NCBI RefSeq assembly: GCF_015644585.1
Contig: NZ_JADOBI010000007.1
Span: forward strand, 62,001 to 126,000
Direction: 5' to 3'
DNA length: 64,000 bases
Source: Rahnella laticis
GTDB lineage: Bacteria; Pseudomonadota; Gammaproteobacteria; Enterobacterales; Enterobacteriaceae
The position numbers and the translations under genes are program-made. Positions within the stretch are counted from its first letter, which is position 1; every line of letters starts with the position of its first letter. Shown here one piece after another: positions 17,224 to 26,426 of this stretch. Below the pieces are notes generated by a model. That model did no database searches, had not been told where the DNA came from, and saw only the letters and a list, made by a program, of their open reading frames with translations.

Positions 17224-18225
17224 ATGCACATTTCTACTACCATCAGATTGAGTTTTTGCACGCTGTCACTGGCTGCCGTGCTGTTCACCTCTGCCAATGC
17301 GGCAGAAACGGCGTCGGGCAAACTGGTGATTTATACCTCTCAGGCTCCGGAAATCGCACAACAGACAGTCGATGCCTTTAAAGCGGCATATCCCGACGTT
17401 CAGGTGGAATGGACGCGTAACGGCACCACGCAGCTGATGAATGTGTTGCAGACGGAAATGATGGCAGGAGATGTGAAAGCCGATGTGCTGCTGGTGGCCG
17501 ATTCCATCAATCTGGGTGCGCTGAAAAAAGACGGCAAGCTGATGGCGTATCCTGATGCCCCGGTCAGCAATATCAGCCCGGATTTCTACGATAAAGATAA
17601 AACCTGGTTTGGCACAAAAATCATCGCCACGGTTATTGCGTACAACACGAAAAATGCCAAACCGGTCGACAGCTGGATGGCACTGACCGACGCACAGAAT
17701 AAAGGCCAGGTGGCGGTGCCAAGCCCGTTGTATTCCGGGGCTGCGCTTTATCACCTGCATACCGCCATTAACACGCCGGATATTGGCTGGGCGTTTTATC
17801 AGAAACTGGCGGCAAACGGGATTACGCCGGAAGGTGGAAATGGCCCGGCGCTGAAAGCCGTTGCCAGCGGCATGGCGAAATACGGTGTGATTACGGATGC
17901 CGATATTATCCGTGCGAAGAAACAAGGCTCCCCGATTGATCTGGTGTATCCGAAAGAAGGCGCGTCCTTTGTGACGGAGCCGGTAGCCATCCTCTCCGGG
18001 GCGCATAACGTGCCGGCAGCCAAAGCGTTTGTGAATTTCATGCTCTCGCCACAGGGGCAGCAACTGGTGGCAAAACAGGGTAACCGTCCGATTGATGCAA
18101 CCGTTCCTGCACCGGAAGGGTTTGCGCCGGTGGATTCCATCAAACTGCTGACGCTCGATTCTGACAAAGCCGTGGCTGACGATAAGCAGGTACGTGCGAA
18201 ATTCACAGAAATCTTCGGCGGCTGA
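17224..18225 (+). CDS. ABC transporter periplasmic binding protein (FbpA / SBP family 6 type)
   Basis: A 333-residue secreted binding protein. It has a clear signal peptide (MHISTTIRLSFCTLSLAAVL, cleavage near ANAAE). The mature protein starts LVIYTSQAPEIAQQTVDAF, the form typical of type-2 ferric, phosphonate and polyamine binding proteins. The tyrosine pair that chelates iron in FbpA is not obvious, so the ligand may be an organic anion rather than ferric iron. Genes for the ATPase (upstream) and a fused permease (downstream) complete the importer; a phosphatase gene follows. Confidence 0.87.
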   Translation: MHISTTIRLSFCTLSLAAVLFTSANAAETASGKLVIYTSQAPEIAQQTVDAFKAAYPDVQVEWTRNGTTQLMNVLQTEMMAGDVKADVLLVADSINLGALKKDGKLMAYPDAPVSNISPDFYDKDKTWFGTKIIATVIAYNTKNAKPVDSWMALTDAQNKGQVAVPSPLYSGAALYHLHTAINTPDIGWAFYQKLAANGITPEGGNGPALKAVASGMAKYGVITDADIIRAKKQGSPIDLVYPKEGASFVTEPVAILSGAHNVPAAKAFVNFMLSPQGQQLVAKQGNRPIDATVPAPEGFAPVDSIKLLTLDSDKAVADDKQVRAKFTEIFGG

Positions 18226-18244
18226 TGGCTGAAGGGAAAGGCAG

Positions 18245-19978
18245 ATGAGCGTGATGAGTGAAATTCAGCGCCGCACGGTGGCAGCGCGCAGGCGTTACTG
18301 GCCGGGCAGTGAGAAGGCGGTTCTCTGGGGGCTGACGTTGCTGATAGGTATTCTGTCGGTCGCACCGCTGGCGCGGCTGGTGTGGGCGGCGGTGGCACCG
18401 CAGGGGATCCCGGATCTCTCGCGGTTCAGCCATCTGCTGGGCACCCGACGGGTGCTGACCGCCACGGTGAATACGCTGACGATCGCCGTTATTTCCACGT
18501 TGCTGGCGATGTTGCTTGGCACCGTGGCGGCGCTGCTTATCGCGTTAACGAATCTGCGCGGCAAACAGGCATGGGTTTTCACGTTCATCCTGCCGCTGAT
18601 GATCCCACCGCAGGTAACGGCGCTGGCGTGGGTTCAGGCGCTTTCGCCGTCCAGCCCGGTCTTGCAATTCTTCGGACTGAGCCTGCCGCCGGGTTCGCCA
18701 TCGCCGTTATATTCGATGAGCGGCATCATTATCTTGCTCGGGTTACACAATGCGCCGCTGGTGTTTCTGATGGTGCGCGCGGGGCTGCGTCGTTTGCCCG
18801 CCGATCTGGTTGAAGCGGCGCGGGCTGGCGGGGCGAAACCGTGGCGGGTTCTGTTTACGGTAATTTTGCCGCTGGTGCGTCCGGCGATTTTTGCCGGTGC
18901 GGCGCTTTCGTTTGTCACAGCGGCGGGAAATTTCGGTATTCAGGCGATGCTGGGCATTCCGGGGCGCGTGCCTACGCTGATCACGCTGGTTTATCAGCAG
19001 CTCAATACACTTGGCGCGTCGGCGCTGGCGGACATGGCGGTGCTGTCTTTACTGATTGCCGCGATTACGCTGGCGGGTCTGATGCTCAGCCGGTGGCTGG
19101 GCGGGCGTCAGGATGTGCGCGTGACCGGTACGCCGCGATCTTTGCATCAGCCGCTCGGCCGCTGGCGTTTGCCGGTAGAGATTATCGTCTGGCTCTGGAT
19201 GATCCTGACCCTGTTGCTGCCGCTTTCCGCGCTGCTGACAACATCACTGACGCAGGGATTCGGTCAGGCGCTGACGTTCAGCAGCCTGACGCTGAGTAAT
19301 TATGCCAATGCGCTGTTCGGGTATCCGGCTATCCGCCAGGCCTTTTTCACCAGTCTGGGGCTGACGCTGCTCACGGCGGTGATCCTGACCGTTGCCTCGC
19401 TGTTTCTGGCTTATTTTCTCAGCTGGCAGCGCACGCGGCTGGTGCGCGTTTTACAGTTATCCACGGAGCTGGCTTATGCGTTACCGGGGATTGTCACGGG
19501 TATTGCGGCCATTCTGTTTTTTCTTAAACCGCTGCCGCTGATCCACGTCAGCCTGTATGGCACGGTGTGGATTATTCTTGCGGCCTATCTTTCCAACTTT
19601 ATGGCGCTGGTCCTGCGGCCCACAATGGCAGGCTTTGCGCAGATAGAACGTTCTCTGGATGAGGCCGCGCAAATTTTTGGTGCCGGTTTCCTGCGGCGGA
19701 TGCGCGATATCCTGATGCCGCTGGCGGCGCCTTCGGCAATGGCGGGGACGATTCTGGTATTCCTGACGGCGCTTAATGAAATTCAGGTATCGATTCTGCT
19801 GGTGACGTCCGGCACACAAACGCTTGGTCCGATGATTGTGTTTCTCGACGAGGGCGGTTCTTCGACGCTCGCTGCGGCTACAGGCTGCCTGATGATTGGC
19901 GTGGTGCTGATCCTGATGTTACTGGCGTCGCTGTTTGCCCGACGTTTGCCGGAAGGTGTACTGCCGTGGAGGGTATGA
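18245..19978 (+). CDS. ABC transporter permease, two fused permease domains (FbpB/ThiP type)
   Basis: 577 residues holding two tandem binding-protein-dependent permease domains of roughly six membrane segments each. Two EAA-type loops are visible: VEAARAGGAKPWRVLFTVIL (about 182-201) and DEAAQIFGAGFLRRMRDILM (about 472-491). Such fused permeases work as a complete channel without a second partner, as FbpB and ThiP do. An AAAGGCAG ribosome site precedes the ATG at 18245. Confidence 0.9.
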   Translation: MSVMSEIQRRTVAARRRYWPGSEKAVLWGLTLLIGILSVAPLARLVWAAVAPQGIPDLSRFSHLLGTRRVLTATVNTLTIAVISTLLAMLLGTVAALLIALTNLRGKQAWVFTFILPLMIPPQVTALAWVQALSPSSPVLQFFGLSLPPGSPSPLYSMSGIIILLGLHNAPLVFLMVRAGLRRLPADLVEAARAGGAKPWRVLFTVILPLVRPAIFAGAALSFVTAAGNFGIQAMLGIPGRVPTLITLVYQQLNTLGASALADMAVLSLLIAAITLAGLMLSRWLGGRQDVRVTGTPRSLHQPLGRWRLPVEIIVWLWMILTLLLPLSALLTTSLTQGFGQALTFSSLTLSNYANALFGYPAIRQAFFTSLGLTLLTAVILTVASLFLAYFLSWQRTRLVRVLQLSTELAYALPGIVTGIAAILFFLKPLPLIHVSLYGTVWIILAAYLSNFMALVLRPTMAGFAQIERSLDEAAQIFGAGFLRRMRDILMPLAAPSAMAGTILVFLTALNEIQVSILLVTSGTQTLGPMIVFLDEGGSSTLAAATGCLMIGVVLILMLLASLFARRLPEGVLPWRV

Positions 19979-20071
19979 ATTAAGGAAGTCGGTAAAGTGC
20001 TAAACAGGCAAAGGTTTGCGGCTTTCGGATGTGTTACCGTTTCGGAACTCACTGATATCAGGAAGATGATA

Positions 20072-20686
20072 ATGACTGATTCCCTACAAACGCGTAAACA
20101 AGCTGAACAAGAAGAAGACAGCCGGCCGCTACTCATTAAACTCGTCCCGGTTACCGGACAAAGCCACCGCTGGTTATACCTCGGAAATGGCCCGGCGGCG
20201 CAGGATGCTTATCTGTTACACCAGCACAATATTACCTCGGCGCTGAATATGGCGGTTAATCTCCAGCTCGGTGATCTGGCGCTGCCCGATGGCACCTGGC
20301 TGCGGCGAACTCAAATCGGGCTGATTGACGGGGCGGGCAATACGGTAAATCACCTGCTCGCAGGCGTGCTGGCGCTGGACGGTTTACTCGGACAGGCCAG
20401 CCCAGGTAAACGCAGTTATCCGCCACACCGCGCGGCCAATGTGCTGATTCACTGTCGTGGCGGGCGCAGCCGTTCGGTTGCGGTGCTGGCGCTTTATCTG
20501 TATTTCACCCAGCAGGATAAATTCCCGACGCCCGAAACCGCGCTGACCTTTTTACGGACCGTGCGCGGGCTGGATAATGCGCATCCCTGCGAACCGTTGC
20601 TGACGCTTATTCATCAGGTTGCTGAATTGCCGGTGAGTTTTATGTTCGGACAAATTGCGCATTCAGACACAGGATCCATGCCCTAA
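20072..20686 (+). CDS. dual-specificity / tyrosine phosphatase-like protein
   Basis: About 204 residues. The phosphatase loop HCRGGRSRS fits HCX5R(S/T), with the general-acid loop probably in the preceding GLIDGAGNTV region. This is the cysteine-phosphatase (DSP) fold. The ATG at 20072 is taken because AGGAAG precedes it by six bases; an upstream extension lacks a ribosome site. It lies 93 bases after the permease gene, in the same direction, so it may be a fourth gene of the ABC operon. Its job there is not known; it might dephosphorylate an imported phosphate ester, or simply be a neighbour. Confidence 0.8.
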   Translation: MTDSLQTRKQAEQEEDSRPLLIKLVPVTGQSHRWLYLGNGPAAQDAYLLHQHNITSALNMAVNLQLGDLALPDGTWLRRTQIGLIDGAGNTVNHLLAGVLALDGLLGQASPGKRSYPPHRAANVLIHCRGGRSRSVAVLALYLYFTQQDKFPTPETALTFLRTVRGLDNAHPCEPLLTLIHQVAELPVSFMFGQIAHSDTGSMP

Positions 20687-20970
20687 TTCCCCTCTTTTTA
20701 TCACTTCCAGCAACAGATTCATTTCACAGACCCGCACTCCCTGTCATCGCGGGGAGCCTGCGCAACTTCGCCAGCCGGAATGCGGATTCGTTTTGATAAT
20801 GTAAGAATTTAGGGAATGCGTGCGGGAATGATAATTATGATGAATAATACGTGCCGTTTTGTTGCGGACTTGTGCATTATTCACGGTCAGACTTCATTTG
20901 CTAATGACGAAAGTTGACGGCCGGTGATAGTTTGCACGAAAACTGCCATAAAGAGGCTATTTAGCATTCC
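20687..20970. other. intergenic stretch before the GntR gene
   Basis: No open frame or RNA gene is evident. CTCCC at 20728-20732 and GGGGAG at 20752-20757 could form a weak stem near the end of the phosphatase gene. A loose Fur-like string (about 14 of 19 positions) lies at 20824-20842 but is not convincing alone. The promoter of the GntR gene must lie here. Confidence 0.4.
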
Positions 20971-21666
20971 ATGAGTAATCAAATTACAACCGCCAAGCAG
21001 CTGGAAGTTCAGCGCATTGTCGACGTTTTATCGAAGGCTATCGCGCAGCAACGTCTGCGTCCCGGCACCCGTCTGGTAGAGTCGCAGCTGGTTGAGGCTC
21101 TCAGCGCTAACCGTAATCATGTGCAGGTTGCGCTACAGCGCCTGTCTATGCAGCGCATCGTCACCATTGAACCTAACCGCGGGGCGATGGTGTCACAGCC
21201 CACGGCGAAAGAAGCCCGTGAAGTGTTTATTGCCCGTCGTGCGATTGAACGCGCAATAGTGGAAGGGATTAGCCCGGACTGTATCCGTCAGCATCGTCAG
21301 CGCATTCAGACGCATCTGGACGGCGAGCGGGAAGCGGCGAAATCCGAAGACCGTCGTGTGATTGTGCGCGAACTGAGCGAGTTTCATCTGATCCTCGGGG
21401 AAATCTCGGGCAACAGCGTGTTGAGTGAAATCCTCTCGAACCTGATGGTGCGCAGTTCCCTGATTGTGGCGTTGTATCAGCGCGCCGACGTGTCTTCGTG
21501 CCAGTGCGATGAGCATCAGGCGATTATTGAGGCGCTGGAAAGGGGCGACAATGCGCTGGCCGTGCAGTCGATGCAGGAACATCTGAACGAACTGGAAAGG
21601 GTTCTGGATCTGGATGATGAAGCGTCGGGAGAAATTAATCTTCGTCAGGTGCTGTCGGATCTCTAG
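20971..21666 (+). CDS. GntR-family regulator, FadR/FCD subgroup
   Basis: 231 residues: an N-terminal winged helix (RPGTRLVESQLVEALSANRNHVQVALQRL, quoted in parts: RLVESQLVEALSANRN) with the usual GntR shape, followed by an FCD all-helical ligand domain (FIARRAIERAIVEG, ELSEFHLILGEISGNSVL, and SSCQCDEHQAIIEALERGD). The Asp/His positions of FCD metal binding appear present (ELSEFH, DEHQAI). It follows the ABC operon and may control it. The effector is unknown; FCD regulators usually sense small organic acids. Confidence 0.85.
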   Translation: MSNQITTAKQLEVQRIVDVLSKAIAQQRLRPGTRLVESQLVEALSANRNHVQVALQRLSMQRIVTIEPNRGAMVSQPTAKEAREVFIARRAIERAIVEGISPDCIRQHRQRIQTHLDGEREAAKSEDRRVIVRELSEFHLILGEISGNSVLSEILSNLMVRSSLIVALYQRADVSSCQCDEHQAIIEALERGDNALAVQSMQEHLNELERVLDLDDEASGEINLRQVLSDL

Positions 21667-21673
21667 GCCGGAA

Positions 21674-21709
21674 GAAAAGTGCGCCCGCCGCGGATCCGCA
21701 GGCAGGCGC
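21674..21709 (-). terminator. probable terminator of fetAB
   Basis: On the minus strand GCGCCTGC and GCGGGCGC pair (7 of 8) around an inner CGGATCCG, then ACTTTTC follows. It lies directly after the fetB stop. Confidence 0.45.
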
Positions 21710-21717
21710 TTTGACAG

Positions 21718-22491
21718 CTAAGAAGATTTCAGTGACCGCAACTGTGCGCGGTCATTGTAGAAACGCTGATACGCCAGATAGCCGGCAATAATCGTCGATA
21801 AACTGGCGGTCGCCAGCAGCATAAACGTCACCATAATCTGATATTTAATCGCTTTCACCGGGTCGATACCTGCAAAAATCAGGCCGGACATCATGCCCGG
21901 CAAACTCACGATCCCCACGGTTTTTGCGGCATCAATTGTCGGGATCATCGCTGCACGAATGCTGTCACGGATAATCTTCCCGGAGGCCATTTTTGTCGGC
22001 GCGCCTAGGCTCAGCATTTCGAGGATTTTCTGCTGATTGTCGATAAAGCGCTGATTGAGGTTGCTGTAGCACAAACCCACCGCCACCATCGCATTCCCCG
22101 CAATCATCCCTGAAATCGGGATCACCTGCATTGGCAGGAATTCAATCGATCCGCTGAGGATCAGAATTGTTAGCGTCAGCGCAGTACCGACCGTAATGGC
22201 GACAAACGAAATAACAAAACCGTTATCGATATTCTTACTGCGTTTCTTCGCATTCAGCGCCGCATTGACGCAGATAAACAGGACCATGAGCACGGTTAAC
22301 AGGCTGTTATTGATATCGAAAATATATTTCAGGACATAGCCGACCACCACCAGCTGAACAATGGCGCGCGCCACGCTCCAGATGATGTCTTTTTCCAGCC
22401 CGAGTTTTTCTTTCTTGCTGACCAGCAGGGCGACGACCACCAGGATCAACGCCAGCGCCAGTGACTGGTCGGTAATATTATGCTGATTCAT
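21718..22491 (-). CDS. fetB: FetB-like iron export permease
   Basis: 257 residues with about seven hydrophobic segments, matching the UPF0014/FetB (YbbM) family. In E. coli FetAB exports iron and raises resistance to peroxide. Family segments seen are IPISGMIAGNAMVAVGLCY and the SLPGMMSGLIFAG motif. It overlaps the ATPase gene fetA by 14 bases in the usual A-then-B order. Confidence 0.9.
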   Translation of the reverse strand: MNQHNITDQSLALALILVVVALLVSKKEKLGLEKDIIWSVARAIVQLVVVGYVLKYIFDINNSLLTVLMVLFICVNAALNAKKRSKNIDNGFVISFVAITVGTALTLTILILSGSIEFLPMQVIPISGMIAGNAMVAVGLCYSNLNQRFIDNQQKILEMLSLGAPTKMASGKIIRDSIRAAMIPTIDAAKTVGIVSLPGMMSGLIFAGIDPVKAIKYQIMVTFMLLATASLSTIIAGYLAYQRFYNDRAQLRSLKSS

Positions 22492-23149
22492 GAGCCGGAC
22501 TTCCTTGCGTGTGGCGGGTCAGGGTAATGACGTGTCTGGCGTGACGAATTTCGTTCAGGTCATGGCTGACCCACAACACGGCCAGCTGTTTTTCGGCGAC
22601 CAGACTGGCAATAATGTCATTGATATTGACCTTATTTTCCTCGTCCAGCGCACTGGTGATTTCATCGAGCAGCAGCACATCAGGCATAAACTGCAAATTA
22701 CGCAGCAGGGCGACGCGCTGTTTCTCACCGCCGGACAACTCCTGAACCCGTTTCGTCAGCATATCCTCTGCCAGGTTCACTTTGGTCAGCCAGGCACGCA
22801 GCTGTGTTTCATCCACCTTTTTATTGCGGATCTGGTAAGGCAGCGCGAGGTTGTCGTACACCGTTTCGCCAAACAGCGACGGCGTCTGGAAGCAATAGGA
22901 AACACGCTGACGATAGGTTTCAGGTTTAATCCGGCTGATGTCTTCGCCTTTAAAATACAGGTTGCCACCGGTCGGATTTTGCAGCGATGCGATGATTTTC
23001 AGCAGCGTGCTTTTTCCGCTGCCGGAAGGACCGGTCAGCAGGGTAAATTCACCGGGATTCAGGGTTAATGAAACGGGCTCAAGGAGCGGAATATTATTGA
23101 GGGTGAACGAAACATCGTTCAGCCGGAGGAGGTCAGTAGGAGTGGTCAC
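22478..23149 (-). CDS. fetA: FetA-like iron export ATPase
   Basis: A 223-residue ABC ATPase (E. coli FetA is of the same length class). Walker A GPSGSGKST, Q-loop YCFQTPSLFG, signature LSGGEKQR, Walker B DVLLLDEITSALDEE and switch His in WVSHDLNE are visible. The open frame reaches 23200, but the GTG at 23149 gives the normal FetA length and follows an AAAGGA by nine bases. It forms the FetAB exporter with the downstream permease. Confidence 0.88.
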   Translation of the reverse strand: MTTPTDLLRLNDVSFTLNNIPLLEPVSLTLNPGEFTLLTGPSGSGKSTLLKIIASLQNPTGGNLYFKGEDISRIKPETYRQRVSYCFQTPSLFGETVYDNLALPYQIRNKKVDETQLRAWLTKVNLAEDMLTKRVQELSGGEKQRVALLRNLQFMPDVLLLDEITSALDEENKVNINDIIASLVAEKQLAVLWVSHDLNEIRHARHVITLTRHTQGSPAHESA

Positions 23150-23180
23150 GCCTGAAAATCCTTTGATAACGGTAGGGGGT

Positions 23181-23299
23181 CTTACTCCTTCCCCTCTCAC
23201 GAGGGGAAGGTTGGGATGGGGTGTGGGTTAACGCAGGCCAGAAGGTGTCGTGTGTAAAACCCCCTCCCAACCTCCCCCTTCGCAGGGGGAGGAGTAAAG
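23181..23299. repeat. BIME-like pair of REP hairpins
   Basis: Two hairpins face each other across about 30 bases. The left one pairs CCTTCCCCTC with GAGGGGAAGG over a TCAC loop; the right one pairs CCTCCCCC with GGGGGAGG. Both have a TTGGGA-type tail (GGTTGGGA on the left, its complement TCCCAACC on the right), and the outer ends read CTTACTCC and GGAGTAAAG. The whole is an imperfect inverted repeat filling the gap between fetA and ydgA. It looks like the REP/BIME class of dispersed repeats. Confidence 0.75.
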
Positions 23300-23303
23300 A
23301 ATA

Positions 23304-24839
23304 TTACTGAGCCGGAACGGGTGCAGGAGCAGCAGGTGCTTCCTGTTCAGGTGTTGGTGCTGGCGCTGCTGGCCCGCCCAGAATACCGAACAAACCGGCG
23401 AATTCCTGCAACGTCATTTTCTGACCATTCAGGTCAATCTGATTGTCAGCGTAATGGAAGCTGCTGGTGATGGTGTCATCTTTCACGGTGGTCAGTTTGA
23501 ACATCTGACCCATCGCGGCCAGACCCTGAACCTGCTGCTGAGCCAGTTTCGCGGCGTCATCGGCGCTGTAGCCTTCAAGCTGCGCAACCTGCGTGGTGAC
23601 CTGAGTCGCCATCGGCAGTGGAATGTTCAGTGTGGCATCGACCTTATTCACCAGCTGAGACAACATCTGATCTTGCGTCTGTGCTGGCGCTGCGGCCGGA
23701 TCTTTCAAATCCAGTTGCAGGTTGAAGGTGCTTTCGCCTTTGCTGTTTTTCCAGCTCAGCGGCGCAATGCTGATGCTCGGGTTGCCTTTAAGCAGCGTCG
23801 GGAGACCGGCCAGAAGTAAATCGGCAGCCTGTTGCTGATAAACCGCCGGATCCAGTTCACTCTGACGCATCAGCAGTTCACGGGATTGATTATTGTATTT
23901 GTCGGCAAACTCTTTCAGTGCAGCGCCGTCCAGTTTATCCAGTTTCAGCGTCAGTTTGGCAGAGCCGAAATCCGCGCCCTGTATTTTCAGCGCATCAATG
24001 GTGTAATCCTGCTGACCGTTGATGTTATTGCCGCTTTCAGAGAACTTGCTCACCAGCTTGAAATTGTCCAGTGAACCGGCATCTTTGCCGTCAATGTTGA
24101 CCAGAATTTGTTTCACGATCAGATTTTGATCGCCCACGCCAACCTGGAATTTCCCTTGCTGCGTATCGCTGTCCATGCTGAAACCGGCCAGCGTCACTTT
24201 CTCAAGCTGGCCCCACTGGTTTTTAGAGGTAAGTGCCACGCTGTCGGTGCTGGCTTTCAGTTTCATCGCAGTCATGTCTTTATCAACATCAACATTGATT
24301 GTACCGCCGGAGAATTGCAGCTGACTTTCGTCTTTCTGGTATGTCACCGGAATGATATCAATCGCCGACGCGCTGGCGCCGCTGTAAGACAGACGCGTGT
24401 CCGCAGTGATCAGCGATTTACCCTTGGTGACGTCAAACAGACCTTTCAGCGTCGGGGTGTTTTGCAGCTCTGAATGCACGGAAGCCATGCTTGGAATCAG
24501 ATTGAATCTTTTCAGCTGAGCGGCAGGGAACGGACCGTGATCGATGGTTTCGATAAAGGCAATTTCATCACCGGTTTTCAGCACGCTGGTACCGGCCGCG
24601 GCAGCTGCCGCATCAGGTTGCAAAACAAGACGCAAGTTGCTGCTGAACAACCCGCGATGGTAATCCTGATAGCTGACTTTCAGACCTGCTTTTGGATAAG
24701 CGCTCTGCAACTGGCTGTTAGCCGCCGCAACCTGTTCATCCAGATGTTGTTCAATAAGTTTACCCGTATACCACGAGACGCCTGTCCAGGCCGCGCCAAG
24801 GACTACAATGACGCTTACAGCGACTATCGACTTATTCAT
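23304..24839 (-). CDS. ydgA: YdgA-family protein (DUF945)
   Basis: 511 residues with an N-terminal membrane anchor or signal (IVAVSVIVVLGAAWTGVSWY). The rest is a DUF945 periplasmic domain; family landmarks are the YHRGLFSSNLRL segment near residue 60 and DHGPFPAAQL near 110. E. coli YdgA has about the same length and also lies near manA. The last 30 residues are a Pro/Ala-rich tail. Molecular function is not established. It is transcribed away from manA's 3' end. Confidence 0.88.
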   Translation of the reverse strand: MNKSIVAVSVIVVLGAAWTGVSWYTGKLIEQHLDEQVAAANSQLQSAYPKAGLKVSYQDYHRGLFSSNLRLVLQPDAAAAAAGTSVLKTGDEIAFIETIDHGPFPAAQLKRFNLIPSMASVHSELQNTPTLKGLFDVTKGKSLITADTRLSYSGASASAIDIIPVTYQKDESQLQFSGGTINVDVDKDMTAMKLKASTDSVALTSKNQWGQLEKVTLAGFSMDSDTQQGKFQVGVGDQNLIVKQILVNIDGKDAGSLDNFKLVSKFSESGNNINGQQDYTIDALKIQGADFGSAKLTLKLDKLDGAALKEFADKYNNQSRELLMRQSELDPAVYQQQAADLLLAGLPTLLKGNPSISIAPLSWKNSKGESTFNLQLDLKDPAAAPAQTQDQMLSQLVNKVDATLNIPLPMATQVTTQVAQLEGYSADDAAKLAQQQVQGLAAMGQMFKLTTVKDDTITSSFHYADNQIDLNGQKMTLQEFAGLFGILGGPAAPAPTPEQEAPAAPAPVPAQ

Positions 24840-24872
24840 ATCTCTGTTTATCCTTATGAAATATCCCGAAAA

Positions 24873-24893
24873 TAAAAAACGCCTTACGGCGTT
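24873..24893 (-). terminator. terminator downstream of manA (distal)
   Basis: On the minus strand AACGCC, a GTAA loop and GGCGTT are followed by a run of T. This stands just ahead of ydgA. Confidence 0.7.
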
Positions 24894-24933
24894 ATTAGTC
24901 TCCTGAGTGTAGCTGAATCAACAGAAAAATCAT

Positions 24934-24960
24934 CAAATTGGGGCACGGAGCCCCAATTTG
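24934..24960 (-). terminator. hairpin downstream of manA (proximal)
   Basis: CAAATTGGGGC pairs with GCCCCAATTTG over 11 bases with a five-base loop, 24 bases after the manA stop. The T-rich ATTTGATGATTTTT follows on the minus strand. Confidence 0.65.
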
Positions 24961-24983
24961 TTTCATCTTCGTTTCATCTCACC

Positions 24984-26165
24984 TTACTTGCTCAGGGTAT
25001 TGAAGACCCGCGCAATGCGACCGTTACCGCTCACGGTCACCGGCGATTCGCTGGCGGCCAGGTAACAGGATTCACCCGGCAGCAGCGTCAGCGTTTCACC
25101 CTGTTTTGACAGCACACTCTGGCCTTCAATACAGAAGACGATTGCGGCGCTGTCCTGTTCCAGCGTTTGTGGTTCCGCGGCAATCTCATGAATCGAGAAG
25201 GCAAAATCTTCGACAGGAATAGGGAAGTTGAGTTCCGCGCCTTTTTGCACCGGCGTGGTCAGCAGTTCACCGGCAGGCTTGGCGTTGAATTTCAGGTTTG
25301 CCAGCAGCTCAGGGATATCGATGTATTTCGGAGTCAGACCGGCGCGCAGCACGTTGTCTGAGTTCGCCATCACTTCCAGAGACACGCCTTTCAGGTAGGC
25401 GTGCGGCGTTTCGGCATACAGGAACATGCCTTCACCCGGTTGCAGGGTGATCACGTTGAGCAGCAGCGGAGAGAAGAGGCCGGAATCGTCCGGATAGAAT
25501 TCAGAAATACTGCGCACGGTGTCCCACGGCTCGCCGTGTTGCTCACGGAGTACGGATTTCAGCACATCCAGCGCACGGGATTTATCTTCGCCTTTCAGAC
25601 TCAGCAGGCCGGCGAAAAGGGCACGCAGATGATCGACATCAGGATAATTCAGGAAGCTGGCAATCAGCTGATGCGCACCGGCAACGGGTTGCAGCAGGGA
25701 AACGATGTCACGCAGTTCACGGAAACCGTTCATCGCCTGGAAAGGCGTCAGGGCGTAAACCAGCTCAGGTTTATGGTTCGGATCTTTATAGTTACGCTCT
25801 GCGGCGTCCAGAGGAATGCCCGCCGCATTTTCTTTCGCAAAACCAATTTCGGCAGCACCTTTGCTCGGGTGAACCTGAATGGAAAGCGGCTGGTCGGCAC
25901 ACAGGACTTTAAACAGGAAAGGCAATTCGCCGAAACGTTTGGCGACTTTTTTACCCAGCTGGCCATCAAGGTCAGCGCTGATTTGATCACGCAGGGAAAG
26001 GGTCTGGCCTTCGGCATTCTCAACCTGAGAACTGCTTTTCGGGTGAGCACCCATCCACAGCTCAGCCATCGGACGGCCTTGCGGGTCGGTGATACCGTAG
26101 AGTTTAGTCAGCGCGTTTTTACTGCCCCAGGCGTAATTTTGTACACCGTTATGCATTTTTTGCAT
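24984..26165 (-). CDS. manA: mannose-6-phosphate isomerase
   Basis: 393 residues; interconverts mannose-6-phosphate and fructose-6-phosphate, using zinc. The N-terminus MQKMHNGVQNYAWGSKNAL is almost the E. coli ManA N-terminus, which fixes the start at 26165 rather than further upstream. Zinc-site segments LSIQVHPSKG and FLYAETPHAYLKG are present, as is MANSDNVLRAGLTPK of the active site. In E. coli manA heads a cluster with fumA and fumC; here it is divergent from fumC and fumA is absent. Confidence 0.95.
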   Translation of the reverse strand: MQKMHNGVQNYAWGSKNALTKLYGITDPQGRPMAELWMGAHPKSSSQVENAEGQTLSLRDQISADLDGQLGKKVAKRFGELPFLFKVLCADQPLSIQVHPSKGAAEIGFAKENAAGIPLDAAERNYKDPNHKPELVYALTPFQAMNGFRELRDIVSLLQPVAGAHQLIASFLNYPDVDHLRALFAGLLSLKGEDKSRALDVLKSVLREQHGEPWDTVRSISEFYPDDSGLFSPLLLNVITLQPGEGMFLYAETPHAYLKGVSLEVMANSDNVLRAGLTPKYIDIPELLANLKFNAKPAGELLTTPVQKGAELNFPIPVEDFAFSIHEIAAEPQTLEQDSAAIVFCIEGQSVLSKQGETLTLLPGESCYLAASESPVTVSGNGRIARVFNTLSK

Positions 26166-26426
26166 TGCTTCATCCTGAATAGAAAAGTTCTGGGCATAGT
26201 AAACAATGACAAAGCGGGCTTTACAACTAAGATGCCTCAAAAAGTGCGGTTAGGGCGAAAACTCGGAATCAGAACCGATTCGAATTATACGTCTGCCTTA
26301 TATGACACTATACTCGAGGCATAGCTTCGTGAATGCGTGGGACCGCATCCGGCACTCAAAAACCTGCAAAAAACCACAATTATCAACCGAATTCATCATT
26401 CGGGCAAAAAAGCTAAGGAGACTGTA

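Noticed and set aside
20824-20842. Fur-like string ahead of the GntR gene
   Set aside because: Only about 14 of 19 positions agree and it is in an AT-rich stretch; it would not be distinguished from chance.
26166-26426. SoxS box or fumA remnant between manA and fumC
   Set aside because: No recognisable fumA piece or reliable SoxS site could be made out; only a weak TATACT at 26309-26314 was seen.
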